DNA from: Pelagimonas sp017744045
GTDB taxonomy: Bacteria > Pseudomonadota > Alphaproteobacteria > Rhodobacterales > Rhodobacteraceae
DNA length: 64,000 bases
NCBI RefSeq assembly: GCF_017744045.1
Contig: NZ_JAGHRD010000004.1
Direction: 5' to 3' (one strand)
Shown here: positions 25,468-33,896 of the stretch, one piece after another
Numbering within the stretch: position 1 is the first letter of the stretch
How the letters are laid out: each line of letters starts with the position of its first letter
Translations under genes and position numbers: made by a program
Notes under the pieces: model-generated
What the model saw: the letters and a program-made list of their open reading frames with translations, nothing else
What the model was told of the DNA's origin: nothing
Database searches by the model: none

Positions 25468-26349
25468 TCATCCTTTGACCGCCCCGGCGGTCAGACCTGA
25501 TACGATCTGGCGCTGGAAGAACATCACAAGGACGAACAGGGGCGCAGTGGCCGACACAACAGCCGCAACAGCGAACATCACGTTGCCCTCAGTATAAGTT
25601 GTGCCAAGGAAAGCAGCGATAGCAGGCACCATGGTACGGTTGCTTTCGCTCAGAAGCATCGCGGTCACGGCAAAGTCGTTATAGGCCAGCAGGAAGCTGA
25701 ACAGGCCGGTGGTGATGACGCCCGGCCACATGACCGGAACGATGACATGGCGAAAGGCCTGAAACTGGGTGCAGCCATCAACCTTGGCACTTTCGTCCAA
25801 TTCCTTGGGGATGTTCTGGAAAAACGAATGCAGCATCCACAACGTGAAGGGCTGATTGATTGCTACAAGCACAATGATGGTGGTCGGCAAAATGCCCCAA
25901 ACGTTCCATTCAAAGAAGGGCAGCAGGTAACCGGCGACCAAGGTGATCGGCGGCATGGCGCGAAAGATCAGCGCGGTGATCAGCAGCCAGAACGTATAGC
26001 GATAGCCTGACCGCGACAGGGCATAGCCGCCCAACGTTCCGATGGTCAGTGAGGTCAGGACCACAAAGAAACACACAAGGAAGGTGTTGATGACATTGCG
26101 CCAGAACTCTTCCTGTATCCAAGCGCCTCTATAAGCGGCACCGGTAAAGGCACTGTCATACGCCGCCTTGGTACGTTCCCCAGTGATCGCATTTGTCCAA
26201 TCCGCAATCGAAAAGAAATCGAGTTCGACCTTGAAGGATCCCCAAAGTGTCCAGAAGAACGGGAAGGCGGCAAGGATGAACCACAGACCGACAAAGCCAT
26301 AGATCAAAATGTTTAACCCCAGCGGGCGTCTTTGTGCTTTGGAGGCCAT
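25468..26349 (-). CDS. Sugar-type ABC transporter permease (MalG/UgpE class)
   Basis: 293 residues from ATG 26349 (GGGGAAG upstream); the frame continues to 26541, but over the other permease gene. About six membrane segments are visible. The EAA loop reads KELDESAKVDGCTQFQAFRHVIVPVMWPG, the contact point for the ATPase. It belongs to the carbohydrate uptake CUT1 family and is the second of two inner-membrane channels. Its ATG lies 2 bases past the stop of the partner permease gene. Confidence 0.9.
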   Translation of the reverse strand: MASKAQRRPLGLNILIYGFVGLWFILAAFPFFWTLWGSFKVELDFFSIADWTNAITGERTKAAYDSAFTGAAYRGAWIQEEFWRNVINTFLVCFFVVLTSLTIGTLGGYALSRSGYRYTFWLLITALIFRAMPPITLVAGYLLPFFEWNVWGILPTTIIVLVAINQPFTLWMLHSFFQNIPKELDESAKVDGCTQFQAFRHVIVPVMWPGVITTGLFSFLLAYNDFAVTAMLLSESNRTMVPAIAAFLGTTYTEGNVMFAVAAVVSATAPLFVLVMFFQRQIVSGLTAGAVKG

Positions 26350-26350
26350 G

Positions 26351-27376
26351 TTACTTCCCCTTGAAATCACGCCAGGTGCGCACCAGCACGGGTGACAACA
26401 GGATGGCGACGCCGATGATGGTGAGAACCGAGGTTGCCGACGCAGCCGAAAGCTGTCGGGTTTCGCCGCCAAGATCGTTGAAGATGATCCAGCTAAGCGA
26501 GGTCGCATGCGCAGAGGCGTTGAAGCCGACCACCGGTTCAAAGACCCGGAAGTTGTCCATCAACTGGATCAGCGCCACGAAGGTCACCAACGGCATCAGA
26601 TGCGGTACGACAACGTATTTGATCTGTTGCCAGCGGGTGGCTCCGTCAATTTGGGCGGCCTCGATCTGGTCTTTGGGCAGGGTTTGAAGCCCGGCATAGA
26701 AGACCACGAAAGCAAACGGGGCCGAATGCCAGATCCCGTAAACGATCAGCATGATCCAGGTCAGTCCGGTCGAGGCCTTGAGCGAAAAATTCGGATCCCC
26801 CGCAAGCGCCACAAGTGCCGATCCGATAATGCCGCGACTGTCGACCATCCAGAAAAGGATCAGTGAGCCAATCAGCGGCGTCACGATCATTGGCAAGAGC
26901 GAGAAGAAGATCATCAACCCCTTTAGATGGCGGTGCAACGAGTTCACGGCGAGCGCAATCATCAAGCCAACCACAATCAGCATCGGGGTTACGATGAAGG
27001 TAAAGGTCAGGGTGAAGGCCAGCGCGCGGTAAAGCGGCAAGTTGAACAGCCGGTCCCAGAAATCCCCCCAGGTCTCGGCTGAATTCCAGGCCTCCCCCAG
27101 TTCGGCAATCGCAAGGTGTCCGCGGTCTAGATAGATATCCAGCCCGACGAACCGGCCAAGGGGCTGCGCTTCGCGAATTTCGCGCGTGGCCTCCTGGTCG
27201 ATGGTTGTTTCGGTCGTGCAGCCCACCAGCGGTGTACAGTTTTCGACAGTTTTCAGAACCGCTTCGTGCGGTGCAAAGACCGATTGGGTCACAACCGAAA
27301 CAATCGGCAGAGCGATGAATAGAAACATCGCAAGACCCGTCGGCAAAAAGAACCAGAAGAACGTTCTATGTTTCAT
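26351..27376 (-). CDS. Sugar-type ABC transporter permease (MalF/UgpA class)
   Basis: 341 residues. The first membrane segment is at about 7-30 and is followed by a periplasmic loop of about 70 residues (with two cysteines, CTPLVGC), as in MalF-type permeases. Four to five further segments follow; the EAA loop reads KDQIEAAQIDGATRWQQIKYVVVPHLMP. It forms a heterodimer with the 25468-26349 permease. It follows the binding-protein gene after a gap with a stem-loop. Confidence 0.9.
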   Translation of the reverse strand: MKHRTFFWFFLPTGLAMFLFIALPIVSVVTQSVFAPHEAVLKTVENCTPLVGCTTETTIDQEATREIREAQPLGRFVGLDIYLDRGHLAIAELGEAWNSAETWGDFWDRLFNLPLYRALAFTLTFTFIVTPMLIVVGLMIALAVNSLHRHLKGLMIFFSLLPMIVTPLIGSLILFWMVDSRGIIGSALVALAGDPNFSLKASTGLTWIMLIVYGIWHSAPFAFVVFYAGLQTLPKDQIEAAQIDGATRWQQIKYVVVPHLMPLVTFVALIQLMDNFRVFEPVVGFNASAHATSLSWIIFNDLGGETRQLSAASATSVLTIIGVAILLSPVLVRTWRDFKGK

Positions 27377-27402
27377 CTCGGGACCCGGACTAGGTGAAAG
27401 GA

Positions 27403-27429
27403 CACCGGAGAGGATCGCTCCCCTCCGGT
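27403..27429. repeat. Stem-loop after the ABC binding-protein gene
   Basis: ACCGGAG (27403-27409) and CTCCGGT (27423-27429) form a hairpin between the binding-protein stop and the permease start. Hairpins here often stabilise binding-protein mRNA relative to the permease part; this role is inferred from position. Confidence 0.4.
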
Positions 27430-27441
27430 CGGGAGGAAGGC

Positions 27442-28668
27442 CTACTTGAGGAAGCCTTTTTCCACAGCAGCAGCACGATAGGCGGCTTCGATATCGGCCA
27501 GCGCTTGCTCAGCGCTTTCCTTGCCCTGCAGGAAATCAGCCAACTCGTTGCCGATCGCGCCATGCATCAGGCCCATATACGGAACCATCGGGTAAGGCAC
27601 GGTGCCCGCTTTCGCGGCGTCGAACACACCGACGGCTGCTTCTGTTGGCTCGTAGCCCTCGATCAGCCAAACAGCCTGCGAGGCCACTTCAGCGTCCTGC
27701 ATCAGCTCCGGGCGGATGCCGTTCATCATGGCGATAAACGTCGCCTCGGCTTCGTCGTCGCTGATGTTCTTGGCAACGGTCCAGCCGTCCCACCACAGGG
27801 TCGACGCCGGGGTCGCACCGCCGCCCACGGTCATCGGACCGGCAATTGCGTGACCATTCTTGACCGCGTCCGTGACACCATCAGCGGTGGTCTGTGTCGC
27901 CGCGCGCGAGCCCCACATGTTCAAAAGCGCAATATTGCCCGCGCGGTATTCTGCATTTGTCGCGTTCGAGTCATGGGTGAGGAAATCGGGGTTCATATAC
28001 TCGGTCAACGCCTTCATCATGTTCAGCGCATTCACGCCGGCTTCCGAGTTGATATTCGGCTCTGCGGTACCCTCCTTAAAGAAGGTGCCACCATAGCCGA
28101 TGAACATGTTGTTGAATTCCTGCGCCAGGTTCCACCCCGCAGCATAAGCGCCGCCAATGGGGTTTTGCATGACGCCCTTGTCGCGGATCATCTTGGCCGC
28201 ATCCAGCATTTCTTCGTAGGTTTTGGGCGGCTCAATACCCAGATCAGCCAGAATATCCTTGCGATACATGAGGTGCTGTGCATTCGCCATAAAGGCGACA
28301 GCCATAACTTTGCCGTCGACAGTGATCAGTTGTGATTTTTGCAAACTCTGCCCATGCTTGGCAACAAGATCATCCAATGGGCGCACCAGATCGTCGTTCA
28401 TGAGGATCGTCAGGGTCGAATTCGCCACGATGGCCGACGTGTATTCCGCTGGGTTGCCCTGCATGCCGGCCACGTGGATGTCCTTGTGATCAGCTGTCAG
28501 GTTCTTTGTCACCTCTGCCCCGGTACATTCAGCAGCCCCTGCGCCAACAGTTTGGATCGCCGGGAACTCGTTTCCGATGATATTCACACGCGCACTGATT
28601 TCGCAGGCGAACGCGTTTCCTGCCATAAGGGCCAAGGCGCTGGACAGTGCCACTTTCCTGAAAAACAT
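27442..28668 (-). CDS. ABC transporter solute-binding protein
   Basis: 408 residues with a Sec signal peptide (MFFRKVALSSALALMAGNAFA, cleaved near 21). The rest is a type 1 extracellular solute-binding protein fold like those for carbohydrates and glycerol-3-phosphate (family SBP_bac_1): MYRKDILADLGIEPPKTYEE is the typical block. A mature Cys near residue 22 is followed by a second Cys near 48, possibly a disulfide. GGGAGGAAG precedes the start. The ligand is unknown, but it is presumably the substrate of this catabolic operon. Confidence 0.9.
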   Translation of the reverse strand: MFFRKVALSSALALMAGNAFACEISARVNIIGNEFPAIQTVGAGAAECTGAEVTKNLTADHKDIHVAGMQGNPAEYTSAIVANSTLTILMNDDLVRPLDDLVAKHGQSLQKSQLITVDGKVMAVAFMANAQHLMYRKDILADLGIEPPKTYEEMLDAAKMIRDKGVMQNPIGGAYAAGWNLAQEFNNMFIGYGGTFFKEGTAEPNINSEAGVNALNMMKALTEYMNPDFLTHDSNATNAEYRAGNIALLNMWGSRAATQTTADGVTDAVKNGHAIAGPMTVGGGATPASTLWWDGWTVAKNISDDEAEATFIAMMNGIRPELMQDAEVASQAVWLIEGYEPTEAAVGVFDAAKAGTVPYPMVPYMGLMHGAIGNELADFLQGKESAEQALADIEAAYRAAAVEKGFLK

Positions 28669-28748
28669 TGGTCTTCCTCCCTAGATGATGGGTGCATCTT
28701 CGAAGGCTGCACCCTTGATTGCCCGTCTTGCGACGGAAAAACGTGGGG

Positions 28749-29804
28749 TTATCCCCCCAAACGCGCCCCTGTTTTGGCATCAAACAGGTGGCAATGATCT
28801 GTGTGGATATGCAGCGAGACGGTATCGTCGATTTCGGCACGGAATGTTTTGTCGGCTTTGACCGATACCAATTGCCCGGCCAAACGGACCGAGACCATGG
28901 TGCTGTCGCCCAGCAATTCCAGCGTATAGATCGGAGCGTTGATTTCGCCTTTGCTCCCATCATGAACAACACTGGCGTCTTCCGCGCGAAAGCCTAACGT
29001 GATCGGGCCGTCGGGGGCGTCCAGCCCGTGAACCTCGGTATATTTTGCTCGGAACACACCGTCTTCGATCGAACCTTCGATCAGGTTCATGGCGGGCGAG
29101 CCGATGAAGCTCGCGACAAAGGTATTGGCGGGACGGTCATAAATTTCGACCGGCGTACCGACCTGTTGAACCACACCCTGCTTCATGATGACAACGCGAT
29201 CTGCAAGGGTCATCGCCTCGATCTGGTCATGGGTCACATAGATTGTTGTGACAGCCAGTTCGTGAGACAAGTTTTTGATCTGCGCGCGGGTCGAGACACG
29301 CAATTTCGCATCAAGGTTCGACAGGGGCTCGTCCATCAAAAAGACGTTGGGTTCGCGCACGATGGCCCTGGCCAAGGCCACACGTTGGCGCTGACCACCT
29401 GACAGTTCAGCCGGTTTGCGATGCAGAAAATCGTCCAATTCCACCATGGCACTGGCCCGGCGAACCTTTTCGTCATGGGTTTTGGGGTCAATCCCGCGAA
29501 CCTTCAGCGGAAAGCGAATGTTTTCGTAGACATTCATGTTCGGATAGAGCGCGTAGCTCTGAAAAACCATGGCCACATCGCGATCTTTGGGTTCCAGATC
29601 ATTGACCTTGGTCCCATCAACCAGGATGTCGCCTTCGGTCGCATCTTCCAGTCCCGCAATCATGCGCATGGTCGTGGTCTTGCCACAGCCCGAAGGCCCC
29701 AGCAGCACCAGAAATTCCTTGTCCGCAATGGTCAGGTCGAAATTCTCCACCCCGACGAAGCTGCCCCAACGCTTGCTGATATTTCGCAGCTGAATTTCGG
29801 CCAT
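28749..29804 (-). CDS. ABC transporter ATPase (MalK/UgpC class)
   Basis: 351 residues from ATG 29804 with GGGAGGGGAA upstream; the open frame reaches 29894, but into the operator region. Walker A GPSGCGKTT, signature LSGGQRQRVALARA, Walker B VFLMDEPLSN and H-loop YVTHDQ are all intact. The C-terminal TOBE/OB region (about 235-350) is of the CUT1 type that can bind regulators. It is the first gene of the minus-strand operon, 80 bases before the binding-protein gene, with a GGGTGCA/TGCACCC hairpin in the gap (28690-28714). Confidence 0.93.
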   Translation of the reverse strand: MAEIQLRNISKRWGSFVGVENFDLTIADKEFLVLLGPSGCGKTTTMRMIAGLEDATEGDILVDGTKVNDLEPKDRDVAMVFQSYALYPNMNVYENIRFPLKVRGIDPKTHDEKVRRASAMVELDDFLHRKPAELSGGQRQRVALARAIVREPNVFLMDEPLSNLDAKLRVSTRAQIKNLSHELAVTTIYVTHDQIEAMTLADRVVIMKQGVVQQVGTPVEIYDRPANTFVASFIGSPAMNLIEGSIEDGVFRAKYTEVHGLDAPDGPITLGFRAEDASVVHDGSKGEINAPIYTLELLGDSTMVSVRLAGQLVSVKADKTFRAEIDDTVSLHIHTDHCHLFDAKTGARLGG

Positions 29805-29831
29805 TCGGATTCCCCTCCCATTGGAATCAGA

Positions 29832-29853
29832 TTTTTGCATACGCATGCAAAAA
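29832..29853. promoter_or_regulatory. LacI-type operator 1
   Basis: TTGCATACGCATGCAA (29835-29850) is a near-perfect palindrome centred on CG, inside symmetric T5/A5 flanks. The TGCA..CG..TGCA pattern is typical of LacI/GalR-family operators. It lies 31 bases upstream of the ABC ATPase start. The LacI gene at 20576-21601 is the likely binder. Confidence 0.7.
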
Positions 29854-29888
29854 CGTAGACTGGCCCGCGATAATTTGGCAAGGTAATT

Positions 29889-29904
29889 TTGCAATCGTAT
29901 GCAT
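29889..29904. promoter_or_regulatory. LacI-type operator 2
   Basis: TTGCAATCGTATGCAT, again centred on CG, lies 54 bases centre-to-centre from operator 1, about five helical turns, so both could be held by one tetramer or loop. It is 37 bases upstream of the chosen start of the divergent SnoaL-like gene. Confidence 0.7.
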
Positions 29905-29940
29905 TTTTACAAACAAGCCTCTGACGGGAAACGAAAAGTT

Positions 29941-30942
29941 ATGAAGAAGACTCAGGACGCCAAAGCTGTGGTCCAGCGATTCCAAGCTGAACTGGACGCG
30001 CCGGACGCGGATCAGGAGCAAGTCTTGCGCAAATATGCCGGTTCGAATTTTGTCTGGCGCGGTTTTCATCCCTTCAACGAGATGACCAGCCCTAGGCAGG
30101 TTGCGACCAAATTCTGGGCACCCCTGCGGCACAGCCTGACAGCACTCAAGCGGCGGCAGGATATTTTTTTCGCAGGAACCAACCAGATGGACGATTTCAC
30201 AACTGTCTGGGTTGTGTCGATGGGGCACCTGATGGGCCTTTTCGACAACGCGTTTTACGGCATCCCGGCGACCGGTAAGATTGCCATGCTGCGCTATTGC
30301 GAATTTCACCGTGTTGACGGGGACAAGATCGTTGAGACGGCCATGTATTTTGATCTACCTCACTTGATGGCGCAGGCCGGAGTTATGCCCTTTCCGAAGC
30401 AAACCGCCGCCCAATTGGTGCAACCTGGGCCGTTAACGCATGACGGAGTGCTGATTGACGCGCAACCTGCACAGGACGGCAAGGACACTCTGGCCCTGAT
30501 CAACCGTATGATTGGCGATCTGGGGCAGTGGGACAGCGGCCTGAGCCTGGAAGACGAATTGCGCCAGACCTGGGCCGAGGACATGCTGTGGTGGGGGCCC
30601 ACCGGAATCGGGGCTACCTACACGATCCAACGCTATGCCAAACAACATTCAGGTCCGTTCCGGGCTGCATTCTCGGACCGATCCAAAACCAAGCACATCG
30701 CACGTCTGGCCGAAGGGGCTTATGGTGGTTTCTTTGGCTGGCCCAATTTCACCGCCCGCCTGACTGGTGACTTCATGGGTCAGCCCGCCACCGGAAAAAC
30801 CGGCGAATTTCGTGTGATCGATATCTATCGGCGCGACCGGGATAAGCTGGCGGAAAACTGGGTTTTCATCGACCTGCTGCATTTCTGGAAGTCTCAGGGG
30901 CTTGATGTGCTTAAACGGTTGCAGGGCGGAGATGGCACATGA
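29941..30942 (+). CDS. SnoaL-like (NTF2-fold) protein, two domains
   Basis: 333 residues from ATG 29941. An in-frame ATG at 29899 would overlap operator 2, so I prefer the later start (GGGAAACGAAAAG upstream). Two SnoaL-like domains are seen (about 10-140 and 185-325); the second ends AENWVFIDLLHFWKSQGLDV, shared with the minus-strand paralogues. It is transcribed away from the ABC operon under the same LacI-type operators. The stop overlaps the start of the amidohydrolase (ATGA), which suggests the two act in sequence. Confidence 0.78.
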   Translation: MKKTQDAKAVVQRFQAELDAPDADQEQVLRKYAGSNFVWRGFHPFNEMTSPRQVATKFWAPLRHSLTALKRRQDIFFAGTNQMDDFTTVWVVSMGHLMGLFDNAFYGIPATGKIAMLRYCEFHRVDGDKIVETAMYFDLPHLMAQAGVMPFPKQTAAQLVQPGPLTHDGVLIDAQPAQDGKDTLALINRMIGDLGQWDSGLSLEDELRQTWAEDMLWWGPTGIGATYTIQRYAKQHSGPFRAAFSDRSKTKHIARLAEGAYGGFFGWPNFTARLTGDFMGQPATGKTGEFRVIDIYRRDRDKLAENWVFIDLLHFWKSQGLDVLKRLQGGDGT

Positions 30943-31811
30943 TCGACGCCCATCATCACCTCTGGGACCTGGCCACGGTTCATTACCCCTGGCTGATGGC
31001 CAAAGGGGTCGAGCGGTTCTTCGGCAATCCCTCTCCGATCCAACGCGACTATCTGTTGGGCGACTTTCGAGCGGATGCAGCCGCGCATGGGGTCTTGGCC
31101 TCGGTTCACATACAAGTCGGTGCTGCAGACGGGTTGGCCGAGGCCAAATGGGTTCAATCCGTGGCTGATACCACACCAGACTGGCCTATGGCGCAGGTGG
31201 TGTTTTGTGACCTGACCGCGCCAGATCTGGACGCGCAACTGGATGCATTTCAAACGCTATCGACGGTCAGAGGTGTCCGTCAAATCGTTGGGCGCGCACC
31301 CGGCGAAGACGCGTTGACAGGCACCAACGATCTGTTGGACAACCCACGCTTTCTAGACGGGCTGCGTTTGGTTGGGCAACGAAATTTGTCATTTGACCTG
31401 CAACTTATCCCTGAGTTGATGGACCAGACCGCACATGTTTTGGAGCAGGCACCGGACACGAAAATCGCCCTGTGTCATGCAGGCAGTCCACATGATCGTA
31501 CACGCGAAGGGCTTGTAGACTGGTCAACCAAATTGCACAGCCTGTCGGCTTTGCCCCAGGTCACCTGCAAGCTGTCAGGGCTGGGGATGTTCCAGCACAA
31601 TTGGACAGTCGATGATGTCCGACCAATTATCGAAACCTGTTTGGACCAGTTTGGCCCTGACCGCTGCATGTTCGGATCGAACTTCCCGGTCGACAGCCTG
31701 TATTCCGACTATGCCACAGTGTTTCACGCCCACCGGGCAATCGTCCCGCAAGAGATGCATAATATGGTCTTCGAAGATACAGCTTCGACATTCTATGAAC
31801 TCTTAGCTTAG
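30939..31811 (+). CDS. Amidohydrolase-family protein (probable lactonase)
   Basis: 290 residues, a TIM-barrel amidohydrolase of the Amidohydro_2 group. It has the N-terminal DAHHHLWD metal motif (HxH), a CHAGSP histidine and the MFGSNFPVDSLY aspartate motif. Relatives hydrolyse sugar or aromatic lactones (L-fuconolactonase, LigI) and some decarboxylate. Within a sugar-type ABC and dehydrogenase operon, hydrolysis of a lactone made by the SDR or HisD-like enzyme is the most plausible role (inferred). Its TAG stop is embedded in a long palindrome shared with the convergent LysR gene. Confidence 0.83.
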   Translation: MIDAHHHLWDLATVHYPWLMAKGVERFFGNPSPIQRDYLLGDFRADAAAHGVLASVHIQVGAADGLAEAKWVQSVADTTPDWPMAQVVFCDLTAPDLDAQLDAFQTLSTVRGVRQIVGRAPGEDALTGTNDLLDNPRFLDGLRLVGQRNLSFDLQLIPELMDQTAHVLEQAPDTKIALCHAGSPHDRTREGLVDWSTKLHSLSALPQVTCKLSGLGMFQHNWTVDDVRPIIETCLDQFGPDRCMFGSNFPVDSLYSDYATVFHAHRAIVPQEMHNMVFEDTASTFYELLA

Positions 31812-31830
31812 CGTCCTGACGCTAAGCTAA
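31803..31830. terminator. Perfect 13-bp palindrome holding both stop codons (bidirectional terminator?)
   Basis: TTAGCTTAGCGTC (31803-31815) and its exact reverse complement (31818-31830) are separated by CT. The amidohydrolase stop (31809-31811) lies in the left arm and the LysR stop (31827-31829) in the right arm. The convergent position suggests a two-way terminator or a barrier to transcript collision, but no U-run follows on either side. Confidence 0.6.
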
Positions 31831-32732
31831 AGCTGCTCTGCCAGTTGATGCATTTCCTTGGCCAAAAGCTGCGCGTCTTTGTCAAACGGGTGCTTTTTGT
31901 TGGTCACCAAATATTCGCGCAGCACGGGGATATCGACCGGCGGATCGACAAAGACCAACTCATCGGACCAACTCATATGGGCCACCAATCTCTCATGTAT
32001 GGTGGCGACGTTTTGCGTGCCCGCAATATAGCTGGGAAGCACCACAAAGCTTGGCAAGGACGCGGCGACGCGAACATTTTCGGTCTGCCCTTCCAGCCAT
32101 CGCTCAAAATGGCTTTTGCCATTCTGCAAAAAGAAATTGGTCACGATCATGGAGGAGGCAAAGAAATCCTCAGCGGCAAAGCCGGTTTTAAGCGCCTCAT
32201 TTTCCTTCCAAAGCACGCATTTAAAGTGGTCATCCAATAGCGGCTCGGCGTTGTAACCTTCCTCAATAGAAAAGTCGGGACCGATCAAGAAATCGACAAC
32301 ACCGCTTTTGAACTGGCGAATGGCTTCGCGCGTATAGGGCATCACCGACAGGGACACATGCGGCGCGATTTTTTCCAGGTGTTTCGAGAGCGCCGACAGA
32401 AAAACGGCAGAAATATAGTCTGACGCGATGATCGTAAAACAGCGGTTCAACGTTGCCAGATTGCTGGTCGCCCGCATCCGGGCCAGTGCCCGCAATTGCG
32501 TCACCACATCAGGAATCTGTTGTTCCAGCACGCGGCCAAACGCGGTGGAGACCATCGATTGGCCGTCATAGAAAAACAGATCATCGTCAAAATGCTGGCG
32601 GGCACGTTTCAATGCGCCGCTCATGGCGGATTGGGTCAGGTTCAGCTCTTCGGCGGCGGCAGTCACGCTCCTGCGCCGCATCAGCGCTTCGATGGCGACC
32701 AGCAGGTTAAGGTCAAGTTTTTCGAGATGCAT
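31827..32732 (-). CDS. LysR-family regulator, NodD-like
   Basis: 301 residues from ATG 32732 (MHLEKLDLNLL), which fits NodD-type N-termini. The frame is open to 32804, but that would run through the likely operator at 32770-32784. The winged helix-turn-helix is at about 8-60 (SVTAAAEELNLTQSAMSGALKRARQHFDDDLF) and a LysR substrate-binding domain follows. It diverges from the TRAP transporter and catabolic operon, the classic layout for a LysR activator and its target. The inducer would be the transported carboxylate or a metabolite. Confidence 0.88.
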   Translation of the reverse strand: MHLEKLDLNLLVAIEALMRRRSVTAAAEELNLTQSAMSGALKRARQHFDDDLFFYDGQSMVSTAFGRVLEQQIPDVVTQLRALARMRATSNLATLNRCFTIIASDYISAVFLSALSKHLEKIAPHVSLSVMPYTREAIRQFKSGVVDFLIGPDFSIEEGYNAEPLLDDHFKCVLWKENEALKTGFAAEDFFASSMIVTNFFLQNGKSHFERWLEGQTENVRVAASLPSFVVLPSYIAGTQNVATIHERLVAHMSWSDELVFVDPPVDIPVLREYLVTNKKHPFDKDAQLLAKEMHQLAEQL

Positions 32733-32769
32733 AAGGACATCGATAGCATCAATGGCTGTAAGTTTCATT

Positions 32770-32784
32770 ATCAATTTTGCTGAT
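32770..32784. promoter_or_regulatory. LysR-type (NodD-like) binding motif
   Basis: ATC-AATTTTGCT-GAT fits the ATC-N9-GAT half-module of NodD boxes and also contains T-N11-A. It lies 37 bases from the LysR start and 59 from the TRAP binding-protein start. Confidence 0.45.
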
Positions 32785-32843
32785 TGCACATTGCGGCTTA
32801 GCATTATGGCGGGTCAATTCTGCGGCCCGCATGGGAGGATACT

Positions 32844-33896
32844 ATGAAAAAACGCGCTGTCTGCGCAGCGGCCTTGTTGGCCTGCGCTTCTGCGGCTTCT
32901 GCCGAGAATTTCAACGTGACGATCGCAGCCGGGCATCCGCCCGTCTTTCGCTGGGTCAAGCAATTCCCAGAAGCATTCCTGCCAAGTGCAACAGCCGCGC
33001 TTGAACAGCTGGGCCATGGCCTGACAGCGTCGGAACAATATGGTGGTGCGATTGCCGGCGTGGGCGAAGAGCTTGAGGCGGTCGAGGCCGGGCTTGCTGA
33101 ACTTGGCGTATGTTCCTCGCTTTTTGATCCGGCAAAACTCGCCGTGCAAAACGTCACCTATTACACCCCGTTTGTCAGTGATGACGTGCGATTGGTCACG
33201 GATGTGATCCATGATTTGCACCGCAACGACCCGCGGATGACCGAGGCTTATACCGAAAACAACGTTGTTTATATCGGGTCGCCGACCGCGATTGATGATT
33301 ACCTTCTGATGACCAACTTTCCCGTCGAAAGCCTGGCCGATCTGGAGGGGCGCAAAATTGCGGCCCCCGGCCCGGCGATCAACTGGCTGTCGGGCACCGG
33401 TGCGGTAGGCGTGCAAGGCAACCTGACAACCTACTATAACGAATTGCAAACCGGAGTGTATGACGGCGTCATTGTCTTTGCCTCAGCGGCATTTCCAGGC
33501 AAACTGTTCGAAGTCGCGCCGCATATCACCCAATTTGGTCTGGGTGCCCAATTTGCCGGTGCCATTTGCGCCAACAAGGATTGGTGGGACGGGTTGGATG
33601 CCGATGTTCAGGCCGCCTTTACCGGGGCTGCGGATGACGCGATGGATTGGTATCTCTCCGACCTCGAAGGGTTTGTGACCCTGGCCTATTCCAAAATGCA
33701 GGACGCCGGAGCCACCGTCACCGCCGCAAGCGATGAGATGCGTGCGGCCTGGGCCAATGGCATGGACAATGCCGCCGCGACATGGGCGGCAAACCTCGAT
33801 GGCCAGGGCAAGGGCGGCAGCGATATCATGACGCTTTACATGGACAGGATGCGCGCAGCTGGCGCGACCCCGTTGCGCAATTGGGACCAAGAGTAA
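32844..33896 (+). CDS. dctP: TRAP transporter solute-binding protein (DctP family)
   Basis: 350 residues with a Sec signal peptide (MKKRAVCAAALLACASAASA, cleavage near 20). The mature part matches the DctP/TRAP extracytoplasmic fold; AAPGPAINWLSGTGAVGVQGN and QTGVYDGVIVF are in the region that contains the carboxylate-binding arginine in relatives, although the exact Arg cannot be placed by eye. GGGAGGA precedes the start. The gene heads a TRAP-catabolic operon and probably captures an organic acid; the ligand is unknown. Confidence 0.88.
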   Translation: MKKRAVCAAALLACASAASAENFNVTIAAGHPPVFRWVKQFPEAFLPSATAALEQLGHGLTASEQYGGAIAGVGEELEAVEAGLAELGVCSSLFDPAKLAVQNVTYYTPFVSDDVRLVTDVIHDLHRNDPRMTEAYTENNVVYIGSPTAIDDYLLMTNFPVESLADLEGRKIAAPGPAINWLSGTGAVGVQGNLTTYYNELQTGVYDGVIVFASAAFPGKLFEVAPHITQFGLGAQFAGAICANKDWWDGLDADVQAAFTGAADDAMDWYLSDLEGFVTLAYSKMQDAGATVTAASDEMRAAWANGMDNAAATWAANLDGQGKGGSDIMTLYMDRMRAAGATPLRNWDQE

